Source: Beijerinckiaceae bacterium RH AL1 (GTDB lineage: Bacteria; Pseudomonadota; Alphaproteobacteria; Rhizobiales; Beijerinckiaceae). Taken from it: DNA of 64,000 nt. Under the pieces are notes generated by a model, which saw nothing but the letters and a program-made list of their open reading frames with translations, was not told where the DNA came from and did no database searches. This document shows, piece after piece, positions 8,687-16,324 of this stretch. The translations under genes and the position numbers were made by a program. How positions within the stretch are numbered: position 1 is the stretch's first letter; every line of letters begins with the position of its first letter. Location of the stretch: positions 3,906,597 to 3,970,596 of the forward strand of contig LR590083.2 in NCBI GenBank assembly GCA_901457705.2, written 5' to 3'.

Positions 8687-9091
8687 ATGTCGTCCGACCT
8701 CTACACGCGCACGACGCGCGACATCGAAATCTCCGTGCTGCCGGAGTTCCTGCCCGAGCGGTCGGACGCCGCGGAAGGCCACTATTTCTGGGCCTACACG
8801 GTCGAGATCGCCAACCAGAGCCGGACGGCGATCCAGGTCACCGACCGCTACTGGAAGATCACCGACGGCCTCGGTCGGCTCGAGGAGGTGCGCGGCCCCG
8901 GCATCGTCGGCGAGCAGCCGGTGCTGCAGCCGGGCGACGTGTTCCGCTACACCTCGGGCTGCCCGCTCTCGACACCGTCGGGCTTCATGACCGGCACCTA
9001 CCGCGTCGTCGTCGACGGCGGCGAGGCGTTCGAGGCCGAGATCCCGCTCTTCTCCCTCGACTCGCCCTACCTGTCGCGCGTGCTCAATTGA
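8687..9091 (+). CDS. apaG: ApaG protein
   Basis: ApaG is a small fibronectin-III-like protein linked in enterobacteria to Co2+/Mg2+ resistance; its biochemical role is still unclear. The 134-residue product has the family features: the beta-strand YFWAYTVEIANQS, RYWKITDGLGRLEEVRGPGI, then GEQPVLQPGDVFRYTSGCPL with the glycine-rich GxGxVGxxP-type loop, and a C-terminal EIPLFSLDSP. The start is ATG 8687. Its stop overlaps the argE start by four bases (TTGA), so translation of the two is probably coupled, a pairing seen in other alphaproteobacteria. Confidence 0.94.
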   Translation: MSSDLYTRTTRDIEISVLPEFLPERSDAAEGHYFWAYTVEIANQSRTAIQVTDRYWKITDGLGRLEEVRGPGIVGEQPVLQPGDVFRYTSGCPLSTPSGFMTGTYRVVVDGGEAFEAEIPLFSLDSPYLSRVLN

Positions 9092-10263
9092 GCGCGGCGT
9101 CGGCGGACGACGTCCGCGACACCGCGCTCTCGCTCCTCGAGGAGCTGGTCGGGTTCGACACCGTCAGCGCGAAGACGAACCTTCCGCTCATCGATCGCGT
9201 CGAGGCCTATCTCGCCGAGCACGACATCAAGGCCGTCCGCGTGCCCAACGCCACGGGCGACAAGGCGGCGCTGCTCGCGACCGTCGGCCCCGAGGGCGAC
9301 GGCGGCGTCGTGCTCTCGGGCCACACCGACGTCGTGCCGGTGAAGGGCCAGAAGTGGTCGAGCGATCCGTTCAAGCTGCGCCGCGACGGCGACCGGCTCT
9401 ACGGCCGCGGCGCCTGCGACATGAAGGCCTTCGACGCGCTTTGCCTCGCCATGCTGCCGCGGTGGAAGCGCGCCGGGCTCGCCAGGCCGATCCACCTGCT
9501 TCTCTCCTACGACGAGGAGATCGGCTGCCGCGGCTCGCTCGACACGATCGCCCGCTTCGGCGACGACCTGCCGCGCCCGGGCCTGTGCATCGTCGGCGAG
9601 CCGACGAAGATGGCGGTGGTCGACGCGCACAAGTCGATCTCGCATTTCGAGACCTATGTGCACGGCAAGGAAGCGCATTCCTCCGACCCGCGCGCCGGCG
9701 CCAACGCCGTCGAGATCGCCTGCGATCTCGTCACCGAGCTCTACCGCCTGCAGGGCAAGCTCGAGGCGGAGGGCGATCCCTCGGGCCTGTTCGAGCCGCC
9801 CTACTCGACGGTGCATGTCGGCATCATCGAGGGCGGCAACGCCGGCAACATTCTGGCGCGCGACTGCCGCTTCGTGTGGGAGTTCCGCGGCCTGCCCGGC
9901 GTCGACCCCAAGCTCGCGGCAACCCACCTGCAGGACTACGTCGATCGCGTCGCGCTGCCGCGCCTGCGCCGCTACACGCAGGACGCGTCGATCGAGATCC
10001 ACCGCGACGTCGAGGTGCCGGGGCTCGAGCCCGACCACGGCTCGGAGGCCGAGGTGCTGGCGAAGCGCCTCACCGGCACCAATGCCGTCGAGACGGTCTC
10101 CTTCGCCACCGAGGCCGGCCAGTTCCAGAAGGCAGGCATCCCGACCATCGTCTGCGGCCCCGGCTCGATCGCCCAGGCGCACCAGCCCGACGAGTACATC
10201 GAGCTCTCGCAGATCGACGCCGGCCTCGCCTTCCTGCGCAAGCTCGGCGAAGCACTGGCCTAG
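9088..10263 (+). CDS. argE: Acetylornithine deacetylase
   Basis: ArgE removes the acetyl group from N-acetylornithine in arginine biosynthesis. The 391-residue product is an M20 metallopeptidase-fold enzyme: metal-ligand motif VLSGHTDVVPV at about residue 70, GRGACDMKAFDA with the bridging Asp, the DEEIGCRGS catalytic Glu region at about 150, GEPTKMAVV, and a C-terminal AQAHQPDEYIELSQ with the last His ligand. The start is a TTG at 9088 overlapping the apaG stop (TTGA). Related M20 enzymes such as DapE or succinyl-diaminopimelate deacylases differ in the GEPT and C-terminal motifs, so ArgE is the best call. Confidence 0.92.
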   Translation: MSAASADDVRDTALSLLEELVGFDTVSAKTNLPLIDRVEAYLAEHDIKAVRVPNATGDKAALLATVGPEGDGGVVLSGHTDVVPVKGQKWSSDPFKLRRDGDRLYGRGACDMKAFDALCLAMLPRWKRAGLARPIHLLLSYDEEIGCRGSLDTIARFGDDLPRPGLCIVGEPTKMAVVDAHKSISHFETYVHGKEAHSSDPRAGANAVEIACDLVTELYRLQGKLEAEGDPSGLFEPPYSTVHVGIIEGGNAGNILARDCRFVWEFRGLPGVDPKLAATHLQDYVDRVALPRLRRYTQDASIEIHRDVEVPGLEPDHGSEAEVLAKRLTGTNAVETVSFATEAGQFQKAGIPTIVCGPGSIAQAHQPDEYIELSQIDAGLAFLRKLGEALA

Positions 10264-10346
10264 GGGCGCGGCGGCGTCCCGCCGCCACTCCAGCCTGCGA
10301 CAAGGCTCGGTTGCGAGGATCGTCCGCGATCATCCGCGGAGACCTC

Positions 10347-10859
10347 ATGGCGATCCAGCCGCCATCCGACATCCTGCTCGACGTGGCCGCGGCCGCCGAC
10401 CCCGAAAAGGTGCGCGCCGCGACGGCGCGGCTCGCCAAGCTCGCGGCCGACCCCGCCGTCGTCGACAGGGACTTCGGCAAGGCGCTCGCCGCCGCGACGG
10501 CGGCCGGCAAGGCCGGGACGTCGAGCACGGGCGCAACCGCGCTCGCCGGCAAGGCGGCCTCGCCGACGCATCTCGCCGCAAGCGACGCGCCGACGCTGAA
10601 GCGCGGCCTCTCCCACAAGGGCGACATCTACCAAAAATTCGAGGCGGTGATGCTGCAGAGCTTCGTCGAGGCGATGCTGCCGAAGGAGGACGAGCTCTAC
10701 GGCGGCAAGGAGACCGCAGGCGCCTTCCGCTCGATGATGGCGGAGCAGCTCGCCAACCAGATCTCGAAGGCCGGCGGCATCGGCATCGCCAAGGCCGTCG
10801 AGCACGCCCATCCCGCGCATGCGGCGCCCCCGCGCGCCGCGCAGACCCTGAAAGCCTGA
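10347..10859 (+). CDS. Flagellar rod-binding (FlgJ N-terminal-like) protein
   Basis: A 170-residue protein whose C-terminal half (about residues 92-150) is a rod-binding domain: FEAVMLQSFVEAMLPKEDEL, then GGKETAGAFRSMMAEQLANQ and ISKAGGIGIA. FlgJ in enterobacteria has this domain fused to a muramidase; alphaproteobacteria often carry only the rod-binding part and use a separate lytic enzyme. The N-terminal half is Ala-rich and low in complexity. ATG 10347 follows GGAG at a normal distance. It is followed two bases later by a FlgN-like gene, which supports a flagellar role, although no other known flagellar genes are in the window. Confidence 0.83.
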   Translation: MAIQPPSDILLDVAAAADPEKVRAATARLAKLAADPAVVDRDFGKALAAATAAGKAGTSSTGATALAGKAASPTHLAASDAPTLKRGLSHKGDIYQKFEAVMLQSFVEAMLPKEDELYGGKETAGAFRSMMAEQLANQISKAGGIGIAKAVEHAHPAHAAPPRAAQTLKA

Positions 10860-10861
10860 TC

Positions 10862-11278
10862 ATGACAGCCCCAGCCGCCGCCACCTGGTTTCCCGAGGAC
10901 CGCAAGTTCGTCTCGCCGGAGACCTACGACGCCTTCGTCGTTGTCCTGGAGCGGCTCGAGGCCGTGATCGACGCCGAGACGCGCATGCTGGCCTCGGGCC
11001 GCACAACCGAGATCGCCGAGGCGACGCGGCAGAAGCGGCAGGGCTTCCTCGAGCTCAGCCGGCTGATGCGGACGATGGAGCGCACCATCCCGAGCCAGGA
11101 CATCCTCTCGCGGCTGGCGGCCTTCCGCGCCAAGCTCGAGGCCAACGACGAGAAGCTGCGCGTGCACCTCCAGGCGGTGCGCGCCGTCAACGCGCTGATC
11201 GTCGACGTTATGCGCGAGGCGGAGTCAGACGGCACCTACTCGCGCGGCTACGGCCGCTACACCGACGCCGACGCGTGA
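10862..11278 (+). CDS. FlgN-like flagellar chaperone (putative)
   Basis: A 138-residue, mostly helical protein with a long heptad-like middle: LERLEAVIDAETRMLASG, RQKRQGFLELSRLMRTMER, FRAKLEANDEKLRVHLQAV. Small all-helical proteins of this size next to a rod-binding gene in Hyphomicrobiales are usually annotated as FlgN, the export chaperone for hook-associated proteins FlgK and FlgL. FlgN is poorly conserved, so the call rests on size, helix pattern (including the C-terminal V..V..AVNALIVDVM helix) and position. ATG 10862 is two bases after the previous stop, so the two genes are in one operon. Confidence 0.66.
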   Translation: MTAPAAATWFPEDRKFVSPETYDAFVVVLERLEAVIDAETRMLASGRTTEIAEATRQKRQGFLELSRLMRTMERTIPSQDILSRLAAFRAKLEANDEKLRVHLQAVRAVNALIVDVMREAESDGTYSRGYGRYTDADA

Positions 11279-11288
11279 CGCACCCGCG

Positions 11289-11732
11289 ATGAAGGCGCTC
11301 CTCCTCGGGCTCTGGGCGATCACGGTGGCGCTCGGCGCGAGCTACGCCGTCGCGTTCGTCGAGACGCCGGCGAAGGTCGACGCCGCCGCCGGAAAGCCGG
11401 CGCTGGAGTCGCAGAAGACGCGCGTCATCAACGTGCCGATCGTCGCCGGCGGCGCGGTGCGCGGCTTCATCGTCGCGCAGTTTGCCTACACGACCGAGGC
11501 CGGCAAGATGAAGACGCTCAGCGTCTCGCCGGAAGTCTTCCTGCTCGACGAGGCGTTCCGCACGATCTACGCGGACGACAAGCTCGATTTCTTGCACCTC
11601 GACAAGTACGACATCTCCGGCCTCACCAAGCGCCTCGTCACCGCCACCAACGCGCGGCTCGGCGAGCCCGTCGTGCACGACGTGCTGGTGCAGGACTTCA
11701 CCTTCATCTCACGGGAAGAGAACGAGCGATGA
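11289..11732 (+). CDS. Membrane-anchored hypothetical protein, FliL-like by pattern
   Basis: A 147-residue protein with one N-terminal hydrophobic segment (LLLGLWAITVALGASYAVAF) and an exported domain. The domain runs VINVPIVAGGAVRGFIVAQF, then SVSPEVFLLDEAFRTIYADD, a helix DISGLTKRLVTATNARLGEP and a final strand VVHDVLVQDFTFI. The order strand, helix with 'DEAFR', Lys/Arg-Leu-rich helix and a closing V.DVLV..F strand resembles FliL, the motor-associated flagellar protein. I infer a FliL-like fold; a profile search is required to confirm it. It sits 10 bases after the FlgN-like gene and overlaps the next gene by four bases, so it belongs to the same small flagellar-type operon. Confidence 0.6.
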   Translation: MKALLLGLWAITVALGASYAVAFVETPAKVDAAAGKPALESQKTRVINVPIVAGGAVRGFIVAQFAYTTEAGKMKTLSVSPEVFLLDEAFRTIYADDKLDFLHLDKYDISGLTKRLVTATNARLGEPVVHDVLVQDFTFISREENER

Positions 11733-12175
11733 GCGCGCGTGCGCCGGCGCCTGCCGATTTCGACGGGCTCGCGCTCGGTCGCCTGACCTGGATCGGGCTG
11801 ATCGTCGCCGCGCTCGGCTGGGCGCTGATGATCTGCGAGGCGACCATGGCCGACGTGCTCGCCCGCGCATCTCGCGCGCCGACGCTGCACGGCGATCTCG
11901 TCGCCGTGGCGCAAGGCTTGATCGGCTCCGGCTTCGGCCTGGCGATCGTCGGCGCACTGCAGAGCGGCTTCGGCACGCTCAACCGCTTCTTCGAGGCCGT
12001 CCTCATGCGCTCGACGCAGCGGGCCGGCGGCAGCCCCGCGGCGGTGCCGGTCGCACCGGCGGCGGGGCGCGAGCGGCGTCCCTATCGCACGCTCGCCGAC
12101 GGATCGGTCGAGGTCGAGACGATCGTCGGCACGCGCCGCTTCGCATCGATGCAGGAGGCGGCCGAGTTCATCTGA
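11729..12175 (+). CDS. Hypothetical protein with two membrane segments and a C-terminal motif
   Basis: A 148-residue protein with two hydrophobic stretches, LTWIGLIVAALGWALMICEA (about residues 16-35) and LIGSGFGLAIVGAL (about 63-76), then a hydrophilic part. The last 30 residues, YRTLADGSVEVETIVGTRRF followed by ASMQEAAEFI, look like a small compact domain that I have seen as a C-terminal tail in other alphaproteobacterial membrane proteins, though I cannot name it. The ATG overlaps the stop of the upstream gene (ATGA), so translation is coupled and a shared flagellar or envelope role is likely. It is convergent with the lipase gene four bases downstream. Confidence 0.6.
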   Translation: MSARAPAPADFDGLALGRLTWIGLIVAALGWALMICEATMADVLARASRAPTLHGDLVAVAQGLIGSGFGLAIVGALQSGFGTLNRFFEAVLMRSTQRAGGSPAAVPVAPAAGRERRPYRTLADGSVEVETIVGTRRFASMQEAAEFI

Positions 12176-12179
12176 CTCG

Positions 12180-13397
12180 CTATTGCGCCGCGCGATGGGC
12201 GGAGGTGGGCGGCAACGGCGCGCCGGCCTTCTCGATCGACGCGCAGTCCGACCCGGCCGGCTTTCCGGCGAAGCGGTCGGCGAGCCAGTCGACCGTCGGG
12301 CCGATCGTGCTCGGCGTGATCGTCAGATGGCCGTCGTCGGGCTTCCAGATCAGCGTGACTTCGTTGCCGAGCCGGCAGCTCGCCTGCGCATAGGCCTGCG
12401 TCAGCGCCGGCATGACGACATCGTCCTTGCCGCCTTGCGCGATCAGCAGCGGCGCCGGCAGGTGAACGGCCACGACCGAATTCTCCTTCAGCCGCGGCAA
12501 CCACTCCGCGCCGAGATGATAGGGCACCTGCTTGCTGAGGATCAGGAGCGTCGTGTTGGTGAAGGCCGAGGCGACGTCGAAGCGGGTGCAGTCCTTGGCG
12601 AGCTGGTGGATGATCATGCGCCCGAAGGCATTGGCGAAGCTCGACAGCGGGATGCCGTAGACCTTGGACCAGCTGTCGGCGACGTAGCCCGTGATGAGCG
12701 CGCGCACGCCGGGGCTGTAGATCATGTCGAAGTTCTTCACGAGATCGGTCGGCGGCGCGTCCGCGGCGATGCCGACGAGATCGAGCCCGGCGGCGTAGCT
12801 CGGCGCGAACTTCGCCGACCATAGCGCCGCGTGCGCGCCCTCCGACTCGCCCCACAGCGCATAGCGCTTGCCGGCCTGCGCCTCCGGCATCTCGCGCACG
12901 GCGCGGACGATGTCGAGCATGGCATGCGCCTCGGCGACCCCGACGAGATAGGGGTGCGGGCGCTCGGAGTCGGGATCGGCGAAGTCCGGCGCCGCGATGA
13001 GAAAGCCGCGCTTCAGCGCATCCGGGATGCCAGGCGTGCTCTCGAACATCTTCTTCGGCGTCTTGGACGGCGCGCAGACCGGTGCGAGGCCGACCGTGCC
13101 GCGCCCCCACGCGACGATGTCGCGACCCTGCGCCGGCGCCGCGCTCTTCGGGACGACGACGATGCCCGTCACCTCCAGGGGCTTATTGTTCTCGTCGCGC
13201 GTCGCGTAGCGGATCTTCCACGCCGCCGCGCCATCCGGGGCGCCGCCGATCGGCGTCTTCGAGATGAAGTGACCCGGCTCGTCGCTCGAGGTCGCGGCAT
13301 TCGCGTCGATCGACAAGCCCGCACACCCCGCCATAGCGCATACAAAGAGCGCGGCGTGCAGGCCGGCTCCCAACAATTCCCCTCGCAAAACCCTCAC
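12180..13397 (-). CDS. Secreted lipase/esterase, alpha/beta hydrolase (secretory LIP family type)
   Basis: The mature protein has the alpha/beta-hydrolase order: IVAWGRGTVGLAPVCAPS near the oxyanion region, the nucleophile elbow YALWGESEGAHAALW (G-E-S-E-G), an acid segment LLIAQGGKDDVVMPAL and a histidine segment KPDDGHLTITPS. This pattern fits the secretory lipase family, which hydrolyses ester bonds of lipids or similar compounds. The frame is open to 13484, but a GTG at 13397, with AGGAAGG nine bases upstream, gives a signal peptide (hydrophobic stretch AGLHAALFVCAMAGCAGL, cleavage likely after ANA near residue 35), so I chose it; the product is 405 residues. It is divergent from the DegP-like protease. 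Confidence 0.78.
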   Translation of the reverse strand: MRVLRGELLGAGLHAALFVCAMAGCAGLSIDANAATSSDEPGHFISKTPIGGAPDGAAAWKIRYATRDENNKPLEVTGIVVVPKSAAPAQGRDIVAWGRGTVGLAPVCAPSKTPKKMFESTPGIPDALKRGFLIAAPDFADPDSERPHPYLVGVAEAHAMLDIVRAVREMPEAQAGKRYALWGESEGAHAALWSAKFAPSYAAGLDLVGIAADAPPTDLVKNFDMIYSPGVRALITGYVADSWSKVYGIPLSSFANAFGRMIIHQLAKDCTRFDVASAFTNTTLLILSKQVPYHLGAEWLPRLKENSVVAVHLPAPLLIAQGGKDDVVMPALTQAYAQASCRLGNEVTLIWKPDDGHLTITPSTIGPTVDWLADRFAGKPAGSDCASIEKAGAPLPPTSAHRAAQ

Positions 13398-13544
13398 GAA
13401 CGCCGGCCTTCCTCTCGTCTTCGGTGCCCAGAACAATCGCGCGCGACCAATGTTCCTTGCCTGCGACCGGGCGTCGCCAGACATGCTTTCTCGAAGCTTG
13501 GCGGTTCGTTAAGCTGCGGCGTCCTTCTGCCTCGGAACGCCGCC

Positions 13545-14972
13545 ATGACCCGCCGCTTCACGTGCCTGCACGGACCCTGGACGCGGCCGATCGCCGCCGC
13601 CGTGCTGGCTGTCGCGCTCCTCGCGCCGGCCCACGCCTTCGCCCCCGACGCGGCGATGGAAAGCGCCCATCCGATCGAGGCCCTGCTCGCCAAGGTGATC
13701 CCGACGGTCGTGGCGATCCACACGCATCGCGACATCTCGAAGTCCGACGACGATTCCGCCAAGGCCGCCTTCGCTCCAAAGATCCAGCGCGCCGAAGGCT
13801 CCGGCTTCATCGTCAGCTCGGACGGCTTCATCGCGACCAACAAGCACGTCGTGCACGGCGCCTACGACGTCACCGTCTCGCTGCACGACGGCCGCGACCT
13901 GAAGGCGAAGATCGTTTGGGAGTCGACGACCGTCGACGTCGCCTTCATCAAGATCGAGGCGAACCGTCCGCTGCAGGCGGCGATCCTGTCGCGCGATCCG
14001 CATGTGCCGCTCGGCCGCCGCGTCGTCGCCGTCGGCAATCCGCTGGGGCTCGGCATCTCGGCGAGCTCGGGCATCGTCTCGGCCATCGACCGCAACCTGC
14101 GCCAGTCGCCCTACGACAGCTTCATCCAGACCGACGCCGCCATCAACAGCGGCAACTCCGGCGGCCCGCTCTTCGACCTCGACGGCAACGTCGTCGGCAT
14201 GAACTCGATCCTGTGGACGGTGGCGAGCGGCCAGGGCTCGCAGGGCCTCGGCTTCGCGATCCCTGCCGCCGACATCTCGTTTCTGATCGAGCAGCTGAGG
14301 GGCGGCGGCCACATCGGTTGCGGCACGATCGGGCTGCAGGGCCAGCAGCTGACGCCAGCGATGGGCGAGGCGCTGGGCTACCCCAACCCGTTCGGTGTCA
14401 TCGTCGCCGGCATGGATGCGGGGTCGCCGGCCGCCCGCGCGGGCCTGCGCCTCGGCGACATCGTCGTGAACCTCGACGGTAAGCCGCTGCCCGACGTCAC
14501 CACGCTCTATCGCGCAACGTGCCTGGCGCTCGGCCACACGACGAAGATCGTCGTCTGGCGCGACGGCAAGACGCTGACGGCGGAGGCGACGCCCGACCTC
14601 GCGCCCGACGGCAAGCTCGGCGCCGACGACGATGCCGCGCGGATGGCGCCACGCTTCGCGAACGCGCGCGACCTCGGCCTGAAGCTCGAGCCCGTCGACG
14701 CGGCGACGCGGCGGACGTTCAAGCTGCCTGCGTCCGCGCACGGCTTCGTCGTCGCGGAGGTGGCCGACACGAGGGAGGCGGAGAACGCAGGCCTCGTGCG
14801 CGGCGACGTCATCGTCAGCCTGCAGATGCGGCCGCTGTCCGGCACCGAGACCTTCGATCAGGCCTTCGCCGAGCAGGGCGAGCACGGCCACCGCCACGTG
14901 ATCCTTCTCGTGAAGGCCACGGGCGGCGACCGCTGGATCACCTTCCCGGTGCGCCTGACCGGCGCACCGTGA
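13545..14972 (+). CDS. Exported trypsin-like serine protease with PDZ domains (DegP/HtrA-like)
   Basis: A 475-residue periplasmic protease. Residues 1-25 form a signal peptide ending AHAFA. The catalytic domain carries His in FIATNKHVVHGAYDVT, Asp in TTVDVAFIKIE and Ser in INSGNSGGPLFD, so the triad is complete. Two PDZ-like repeats follow: one around GVIVAGMDAGSPAARAGLRL and another around GFVVAEVADTREAENAGLVR. HtrA proteases degrade or chaperone misfolded envelope proteins. ATG 13545 gives the signal peptide; the frame is open far upstream but without export signal. The protease is divergent from the lipase and convergent with the histidine-tailed protein. Confidence 0.9.
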   Translation: MTRRFTCLHGPWTRPIAAAVLAVALLAPAHAFAPDAAMESAHPIEALLAKVIPTVVAIHTHRDISKSDDDSAKAAFAPKIQRAEGSGFIVSSDGFIATNKHVVHGAYDVTVSLHDGRDLKAKIVWESTTVDVAFIKIEANRPLQAAILSRDPHVPLGRRVVAVGNPLGLGISASSGIVSAIDRNLRQSPYDSFIQTDAAINSGNSGGPLFDLDGNVVGMNSILWTVASGQGSQGLGFAIPAADISFLIEQLRGGGHIGCGTIGLQGQQLTPAMGEALGYPNPFGVIVAGMDAGSPAARAGLRLGDIVVNLDGKPLPDVTTLYRATCLALGHTTKIVVWRDGKTLTAEATPDLAPDGKLGADDDAARMAPRFANARDLGLKLEPVDAATRRTFKLPASAHGFVVAEVADTREAENAGLVRGDVIVSLQMRPLSGTETFDQAFAEQGEHGHRHVILLVKATGGDRWITFPVRLTGAP

Positions 14973-14986
14973 CGAGCCCTAAGGGC

Positions 14987-15364
14987 TCAGTGGTGGTGAT
15001 GGTGCTTCTTGTGCGTCTTCTTGTACTGCGACTGGTGCGGCGCGCCTGAGCGGCCCCCGGTCGCGCCTTCCTTGATGACCGCCTGCGACTGGTGCGGTGC
15101 GCCCGAGCGACCGCCGCTCGCGCCTTCCTTGACGACCGCGTGCGACTGATGCGGTGCGCCGGACTTGCCGCCGGTGGCGCCCGTCGGGATGACCGACTGA
15201 CCCTGGTTCGGACCGCCCGACCGGCCGCCCGTCGCGCCCGACGGGATGACCGCCTGCGACTGGTTCGGGGTGCCCGACGGACCGCCGCTCGCGCTCGGGG
15301 TCTGCGCAAAAGCCGGCGCGGCGATGCTCATCGCCAGGATCGCTGCTGCCAAAGTCTTCGTCAT
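14987..15364 (-). CDS. Small exported tandem-repeat protein with C-terminal histidine tail
   Basis: A 125-residue protein: signal peptide MTKTLAAAILAMSIAAPAFA, a short spacer, four and a half copies of a 19-residue unit, and a basic tail ending KKTHKKHHHHH. Units read GGPSGTPNQSQAVIPSGAT, GGRSGGPNQGQSVIPTGAT, GGKSGAPHQSHAVVKEGAS, GGRSGAPHQSQAVIKEGAT, then GGRSGAPHQSQ before the tail. The ATG at 15364 has GGAG seven bases upstream. I recognise no named family. The Gly/Ser/Gln-rich repeats suggest a flexible, disordered chain, and the His cluster a metal (Ni, Zn, Cu) binding end; both are inference. It is convergent with the protease, and its promoter region is shared with the gene at 15521. 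Confidence 0.8.
   Translation of the reverse strand: MTKTLAAAILAMSIAAPAFAQTPSASGGPSGTPNQSQAVIPSGATGGRSGGPNQGQSVIPTGATGGKSGAPHQSHAVVKEGASGGRSGAPHQSQAVIKEGATGGRSGAPHQSQYKKTHKKHHHHH
15026..15286 (-). repeat. 57-bp tandem coding repeat (four full copies plus a partial)
   Basis: Units occupy 15286-15230, 15229-15173, 15172-15116 and 15115-15059, with a partial fifth to about 15026. The two units nearest the 3' end are most alike; the first two differ by carrying Asn instead of His after Pro. The copies are adjacent without spacers and stay in frame, so this is an expanded coding repeat. Confidence 0.85.
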
Positions 15365-15520
15365 AACGGGTCTCCAAGCGGGCCGAAGGGCCACCAAGCT
15401 TAACTGTGCGATCGGTCGCCCTAGTTCAAGACGGAAGTGGGCTGTAGCAACATTAAGATCAGAACAGACAACAAAGCGTCGCATGATCTTCATGACAATT
15501 CGAATGATGGAGAAGAACGC

Positions 15521-16324
15521 ATGACGTCAGCAGCAAAACGCGCGACCTTCCGCGCGTTGCACGAGAGCGGTTGCTTCGTCCTGCCGAACCCGTGGGACGT
15601 CGGCAGCGCCAAGCTGCTCCAGCACCTCGGATTCGCGGCGCTGGCGTCGTCGAGCGCCGGCTTCGCCTGGACGACCGGCAAGCCCGACCATGTCGTGACG
15701 CGCGACGCGATCGTCGCCCATCTCGCCGCGCTCTGCGCCGCCGTCGACCTGCCGGTCAACGCCGACTTCGAGTCGGGCTTCGCGTCCGACCCCGCGGGCG
15801 TGGCCGAGAGCGTCAAGCTGGCGCTCGACGCGGGCGTCGCCGGCCTCTCGATCGAGGACCTCGACGAGGCCGGCGAATTCTACGATACGCCGCACGCGCT
15901 TGAGCGGTTACGCGCCGCCCGCGCGGCGGTGGACGGCACCGGCGCGGTGCTCGTCGCGCGCACCGAGCTGATGCTCGCCGACCCCGAGGCGCTGACGCCG
16001 GCGATCGACAGGCTCGTCGCCTTCGCGGACGCCGGTGCCGACTGCCTGTTCGCGCCCGGCGTGAAGCGGCCCGAGGACATCGCCACGATGGTGCGCGCGG
16101 TGGCCCCGAAGCCGCTCAACGTGCTGGCGCTCGACCCCGCGATGACGCTCGCCCAGCTCGCCGACCTCGGCGTGCGTCGCATCTCGGTCGGCGGCGCGCT
16201 CGCCCGCGTCGCGCTCGGCGCCCTGCTCACCGCAGCGGAGGCGATGAGGGACGGCTCGTTCGCCGCTGTCGCCGGCGGCGCCCCGCGCGACCTGCTGAAC
16301 GGGGTGTTCGGCGCGTCGCGATGA
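15521..16324 (+). CDS. Isocitrate lyase/PEP mutase superfamily protein
   Basis: A 267-residue (beta/alpha)8 enzyme of the isocitrate lyase/phosphoenolpyruvate mutase group. Motifs are FVLPNPWDVGSAKLLQHLGF at the N terminus, LPVNADFESGFASDP with the metal-binding acid region, AGLSIEDLDEAGEFYD and LVARTELMLADPE. The KKCGH loop of true isocitrate lyase is missing, so the reaction is more likely a lyase, hydrolase or mutase on a 2-oxo or 2-methyl acid, as in the methylisocitrate lyase and oxaloacetate hydrolase subgroups; I cannot choose among them. ATG 15521 has GGAGAAG upstream. Its stop overlaps the next gene start (ATGA). Confidence 0.85.
   Translation: MTSAAKRATFRALHESGCFVLPNPWDVGSAKLLQHLGFAALASSSAGFAWTTGKPDHVVTRDAIVAHLAALCAAVDLPVNADFESGFASDPAGVAESVKLALDAGVAGLSIEDLDEAGEFYDTPHALERLRAARAAVDGTGAVLVARTELMLADPEALTPAIDRLVAFADAGADCLFAPGVKRPEDIATMVRAVAPKPLNVLALDPAMTLAQLADLGVRRISVGGALARVALGALLTAAEAMRDGSFAAVAGGAPRDLLNGVFGASR

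Noticed and set aside
10270..10286. GGCGGCG-TCC-CGCCGCC hairpin after argE as a terminator
   Set aside because: Stem is good but there is no T run, and such stems are expected by chance at this GC content.
14987..15290. Regular 57-base repeats as a possible CRISPR array
   Set aside because: No spacers; the copies are adjacent, in frame and translated as protein repeats behind a signal peptide.
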